Shown here in pieces: positions 61,263 to 64,000 of a DNA stretch of 64,000 nucleotides. The DNA comes from JAPOXR01 sp965199765 (GTDB taxonomy: Bacteria > Pseudomonadota > Alphaproteobacteria > Rhodobacterales > Rhodobacteraceae). The translations under genes and the position numbers were made by a program. Each line of letters opens with the position of its first letter. Positions within the stretch are counted from its first letter, which is position 1. The notes beneath the pieces are model-generated. The model did not search any database. It had not been told where the DNA came from and was given only the letters and a program-made list of their open reading frames with translations. The stretch covers positions 868,001-932,000 of the forward strand of contig CBDATC010000002.1 in assembly GCA_965199765.1 (NCBI GenBank), given 5' to 3'.

Positions 61263-62615
61263 ATGATTTCCTGCCAACCGCCAATAATGATGAAAGCTTG
61301 CAAATCACCAGCTCTGCGGGGTGATGCTATTGTTCCCGGAGACAAATCAATCTCCCACCGAGCAATCATTCTGAGCGCTTTGTCGGTCGGCGAATCACGG
61401 ATTTCCGGATTGTTGGAGGGCGAAGATGTTCTCGCAACCATCAAGGCCGTTGAATCATTCGGCGCTGAAACCGAACGCCAAGATAATGGAATCTGGCACG
61501 TGCATGGTGTTGGAACAGGCGGATTTGGCGAGCCTCCCGATGTAATCGATTGCGGTAATTCAGGAACAAGCGCGCGCCTTTTGATGGGAGCGATGGCAAC
61601 GACGCCAATCTTCGCGGTGTTTACGGGCGATGCTTCTCTGCGATCCCGTCCCATGCGGCGGGTGACTGATCCGCTTTCGGATACTGGCGCAACAATCACT
61701 GCAAGAGCCGGCGATCGGCTGCCGATCTGCATCGAAGGCGCCGAAGCGCCGTTACCCATCGCATACACAATGACCGCACCTTCAGCGCAAGTTAAGTCGG
61801 CAATTCTTCTTGCTGGTCTGAATTCACCCGGGCGCACCGAAATTATTGAAACTTCGTTCACCCGCGACCACACTGAAAGGATGCTGCGTTCCTTCGGCGC
61901 CGATCTGTCAGCAGAGGTCACACCTCGGAATCAAATCATCCGGCTGGAAGGGTATGCGGAACTGAATCCACAGCAGCTCGCTGTTCCGGGCGATCCATCG
62001 TCAGCCGCGTTCATCGCCGCCGCCGCGCTCATGGTAGAAGGATCGGAGATTCGGGCCCTGGGCGTTGGCATCAACCCCACACGCAGCGGGTTTTATGACA
62101 CGATACGAGAGATGGGCGCAGACATCCAAATGCAGAATCATCGTGAGGAAGGCGGTGAGCCGGTCGCTGATATCAATGTGTCTTACACCATGCTGGAGGG
62201 CATAGAGGTCCCACCCGACAGAGCTCCCACCATGATCGACGAATATCCAATTCTCGCTGCATTGGCAGCAACGGCCGAGGGCGACACAATCATGCGCGGC
62301 ATCGGCGAATTGAGGGTTAAGGAATCGGATAGGATCGATGCGATGGCGCAGGGACTGAAAGCTTGTGGAGTTCGCGTTACCGAAACAACGGACAGCTTGA
62401 CGGTTCATGGACGCGGTTCTGATCGAGTCACGGGAGGCGCAACGATACAATCCCGTTTTGATCATCGCATTGCCATGAGCTTTCTGTGTCTGGGTCTTGC
62501 CGCGAAATCACCGATTTCCGTTAACGACGGATCACCGATCGCCACTAGTTTTCCACAATTCATGCCACTGATGCGGAAACTTGGCGCTTCCATCGAAGAA
62601 ATCAATGGCGGCTGA
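61263..62615 (+). CDS. aroA: 3-phosphoshikimate 1-carboxyvinyltransferase (EPSP synthase)
   Basis: 450 residues. VPGDKSISHRAIILSAL, DCGNSGTSARLLMGAM, SAQVKSAILLAGLN, RDHTERML and the C-terminal DHRIAMSFL are the active-site blocks. The RDHTE and SAQVK pattern is closer to the Agrobacterium CP4 group than to E. coli AroA, but the NSGT loop keeps Gly. Start 61263 (ATG) is chosen among several; 61287 is possible. It makes EPSP in the shikimate route. Confidence 0.92.
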   Translation: MISCQPPIMMKACKSPALRGDAIVPGDKSISHRAIILSALSVGESRISGLLEGEDVLATIKAVESFGAETERQDNGIWHVHGVGTGGFGEPPDVIDCGNSGTSARLLMGAMATTPIFAVFTGDASLRSRPMRRVTDPLSDTGATITARAGDRLPICIEGAEAPLPIAYTMTAPSAQVKSAILLAGLNSPGRTEIIETSFTRDHTERMLRSFGADLSAEVTPRNQIIRLEGYAELNPQQLAVPGDPSSAAFIAAAALMVEGSEIRALGVGINPTRSGFYDTIREMGADIQMQNHREEGGEPVADINVSYTMLEGIEVPPDRAPTMIDEYPILAALAATAEGDTIMRGIGELRVKESDRIDAMAQGLKACGVRVTETTDSLTVHGRGSDRVTGGATIQSRFDHRIAMSFLCLGLAAKSPISVNDGSPIATSFPQFMPLMRKLGASIEEINGG

Positions 62616-62729
62616 TGCAAACGGCAGGACGACCGGATTGCCGATTCGGCAATCACAAGTTCAATCCGGCGCTTATTGCAACAACTATCGTTCACATGCT
62701 TTGCCACACCGCGATTCCGGAAGCCTGGG

Positions 62730-62792
62730 TAGTGTCCAGAATCTTCCGCGCATTCAATCATGCGACGGCGGCTCCTGTATGTTGAAGTTTCA
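62730..62792 (+). repeat. Dispersed IS-end-like repeat, copy 2
   Basis: Inverted relative to 49603-49656; AGAATCTTCCGCGCATT at its left side is a diverged form of the IS256-like outer end, then GGCGGCTCCTGTATGTTGAA continues the shared segment. No coding is associated. Confidence 0.6.
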
Positions 62793-62886
62793 TCTCGCCC
62801 AGCTGATCCATTATTGCTGTCCGGCGGTGCATTCATCGGAATCCGAATCGGATTCAGACAGCGCTTTTTATCGCATGCCGCCGATT

Positions 62887-63894
62887 TCAAATTCTGAGGT
62901 TGTCGAGCCATTCTTCTCCGAGACGCGCAGTAGTCGCGGCAAATCCTGGCGCTAGTTTCTGCGGCTCCGGCGCTTCAATGTGGCTGCCAATCCATGCCAG
63001 CAGCGCCATTCGGCGCAGCATGATAAAAGTGTCGATTTCTTGTTCCTCAGCATCGGAGAGGCTGCGAACAGTTCGGTATCCTCGTACCCAAGCCGCTTTG
63101 AGCGCCGGCAATTCTGGATGATCCTCAAAAAAGGAAACACCGGCCGCAAAATCGTACAACATCCAGCTCCACCCACAATCATCAAAATCGATCAGCTGGG
63201 TTTCATCTCCTTTAACAAGCAAATTGGCGAGCCGCATATCCGCATGTATCAGGCCGTAGCGCTCCGGTCCGCGACCGAACTTCTCTAAGCGCGAACAAAT
63301 TTTCTGTTCAACCCGTTCGAGCACCTGCCTGACTTCTGAGGTAACTTGAGGTGCACCGCGCCAATTTCCCCAAGTCGGCGCAGGACCAAAAAACTGTTCG
63401 ATGTCCCATGTCGGTCGTTGGAAGTTTGCCGGACGTTTCCAAGAAATCGAATGCGCATGCGTTCGAGCAGCTATCGCACCAAGTTTGTCGAAACCCGCCA
63501 CAAGGCAATCGGTCTCGCTGGGAGCTTCGCCTTCCAAAAAACAGAACATGACGAGGTGCCGCTCCGAATCAAGCCCCTTAGCGCCGGCCGACTGAACAGC
63601 ATTGCCGTCTCGACCAAAAAAATACTTGGGAACCGCCACCGCGCTTGACTCCCTCAGTGCATCAATCCAAGCCAGCTCACATTCGATAGCGCGCCGCGAA
63701 TGATAATCTTTCCGGTGAACTCTTAAGATTGATTTGAACCCTTCGGCGCCCTCAACAAGGTATGTTGCATTCTCTGCGACATTGATCAGCCGTGCAATCG
63801 CGTTTTCTGGAACATTCCAAAGTGACAGGGAATCGTTGGCCAATCTCTCCAAGTGCTTAAGCAGCAGATGAAGCGGCATTCCGGTTTCAGCCAT
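62887..63894 (-). CDS. APH-fold phosphotransferase (aminoglycoside phosphotransferase family)
   Basis: 335 residues: the nucleotide-binding N-lobe (ATYLVEGAEGFKSILRVHRK) and the catalytic loop YGLIHADMRLANLLVKGDET with IDFDDCGWSWMLYDFA (catalytic Asp and metal Asp). This family includes homoserine kinase II and antibiotic kinases; the natural substrate is not shown. A gene ending just upstream on the same strand (63912) suggests an operon. Confidence 0.82.
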   Translation of the reverse strand: MAETGMPLHLLLKHLERLANDSLSLWNVPENAIARLINVAENATYLVEGAEGFKSILRVHRKDYHSRRAIECELAWIDALRESSAVAVPKYFFGRDGNAVQSAGAKGLDSERHLVMFCFLEGEAPSETDCLVAGFDKLGAIAARTHAHSISWKRPANFQRPTWDIEQFFGPAPTWGNWRGAPQVTSEVRQVLERVEQKICSRLEKFGRGPERYGLIHADMRLANLLVKGDETQLIDFDDCGWSWMLYDFAAGVSFFEDHPELPALKAAWVRGYRTVRSLSDAEEQEIDTFIMLRRMALLAWIGSHIEAPEPQKLAPGFAATTARLGEEWLDNLRI

Positions 63895-63911
63895 TACAGC
63901 AGTCCCTTCGT

Positions 63912-64000
63912 TTAGATTGCGTCAACCGATCCGAGCGATTCCGGAATGAACCACCCGCGGTCAACAATAAAAATTCCTGCCGGCGTCATATGCTCTGCAT
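63912..64000 (-). CDS. Partial gene at right edge, C-terminus only
   Basis: Minus-strand frame entering from the edge and ending at TAA 63912-63914; visible residues include MTPAGIFIVDRGWFIPESLG. About 28 residues are present, too few for identification. It lies 17 bases upstream of the APH-fold kinase and is probably co-transcribed with it. Confidence 0.4.
   Translation of the reverse strand, partial: AEHMTPAGIFIVDRGWFIPESLGSVDAI

Noticed and set aside
1..64000. CRISPR arrays, toxin-antitoxin pairs, restriction-modification or retron genes
   Set aside because: No regularly spaced repeats and no family signatures of these systems were seen.

Overview
The window looks like chromosome of an alphaproteobacterium, most likely Rhodobacterales-like or a related lineage. 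The evidence is the order aroA, cmk, rpsA, ihfB, lapA, trpF, trpB, the many solute ABC operons with DNA-repair and translation genes between them, and a RutR-type pyrimidine regulon. GC is moderate overall. The 11.7-13.3 kb stretch is visibly richer in GC, and the gene at 5.6-6.5 kb is visibly richer in AT; both look imported. Transposon ends, broken transposases and two one-base frame breaks in otherwise good genes are scattered through the window.

Layout. (1) 0.1-5.2 kb and 8.4-10.9 kb: a ribose/fructose-type ABC importer with a YhfX-like PLP protein, a SIS-domain sugar-phosphate enzyme, a ROK repressor and an M20 hydrolase. I read this as one amino-sugar or glycosylamine locus, interrupted at 5.2-8.4 kb by an orphan gene and by IS256 and ISNCY remnants. 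(2) 10.9-13.4 kb: debris of an integrated mobile element (IS1595 fragment, two tandem AlpA-type HTH genes, a broken RepC-like replication gene) abutting a tRNA-Ser(GCU) gene. (3) 13.7-21.9 kb: a polar amino-acid ABC importer co-transcribed with two dimethylglycine/sarcosine dehydrogenase-like flavoproteins. (4) 22.5-30.0 kb: hydantoinase/oxoprolinase genes hyuA and hyuB, a TetR regulator and an NMT1/SsuA-type ABC importer behind a well-formed promoter with an inverted repeat on its -10. (5) 30.4-31.6 kb: glutaryl-CoA dehydrogenase.

(6) 31.8-43.4 kb: a complete reductive pyrimidine route. PreT/PreA reduce uracil, dihydropyrimidinase opens the ring, beta-ureidopropionase releases beta-alanine, and a class III aminotransferase removes the amino group. 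A four-gene NMT1-type importer follows, and a divergent RutR-like repressor is present with one near-perfect and one weaker RutR-type operator. (7) 43.6-49.4 kb: truA, a photolyase and ileS, the last broken by one base at an A6 run. (8) 49.8-64 kb: housekeeping genes (ychF, trpA, an alpha-hydroxy-acid oxidase, rplY, pth, trpB, trpF, lapA, ihfB, rpsA, cmk, aroA), then an APH-fold kinase and the tail of one more gene at the right edge.

I did not find a CRISPR array, a recognisable defence system, or a system I can call new. The most unusual items are the orphan 299-residue protein at 5.6 kb, the tRNA-Ser-linked element with paired AlpA regulators, a dispersed family of IS256-like ends at 6.7, 30.3, 49.6 and 62.7 kb, the operator architecture of the pyrimidine and hydantoin operons, and the two one-base frame breaks (hyuA, ileS).
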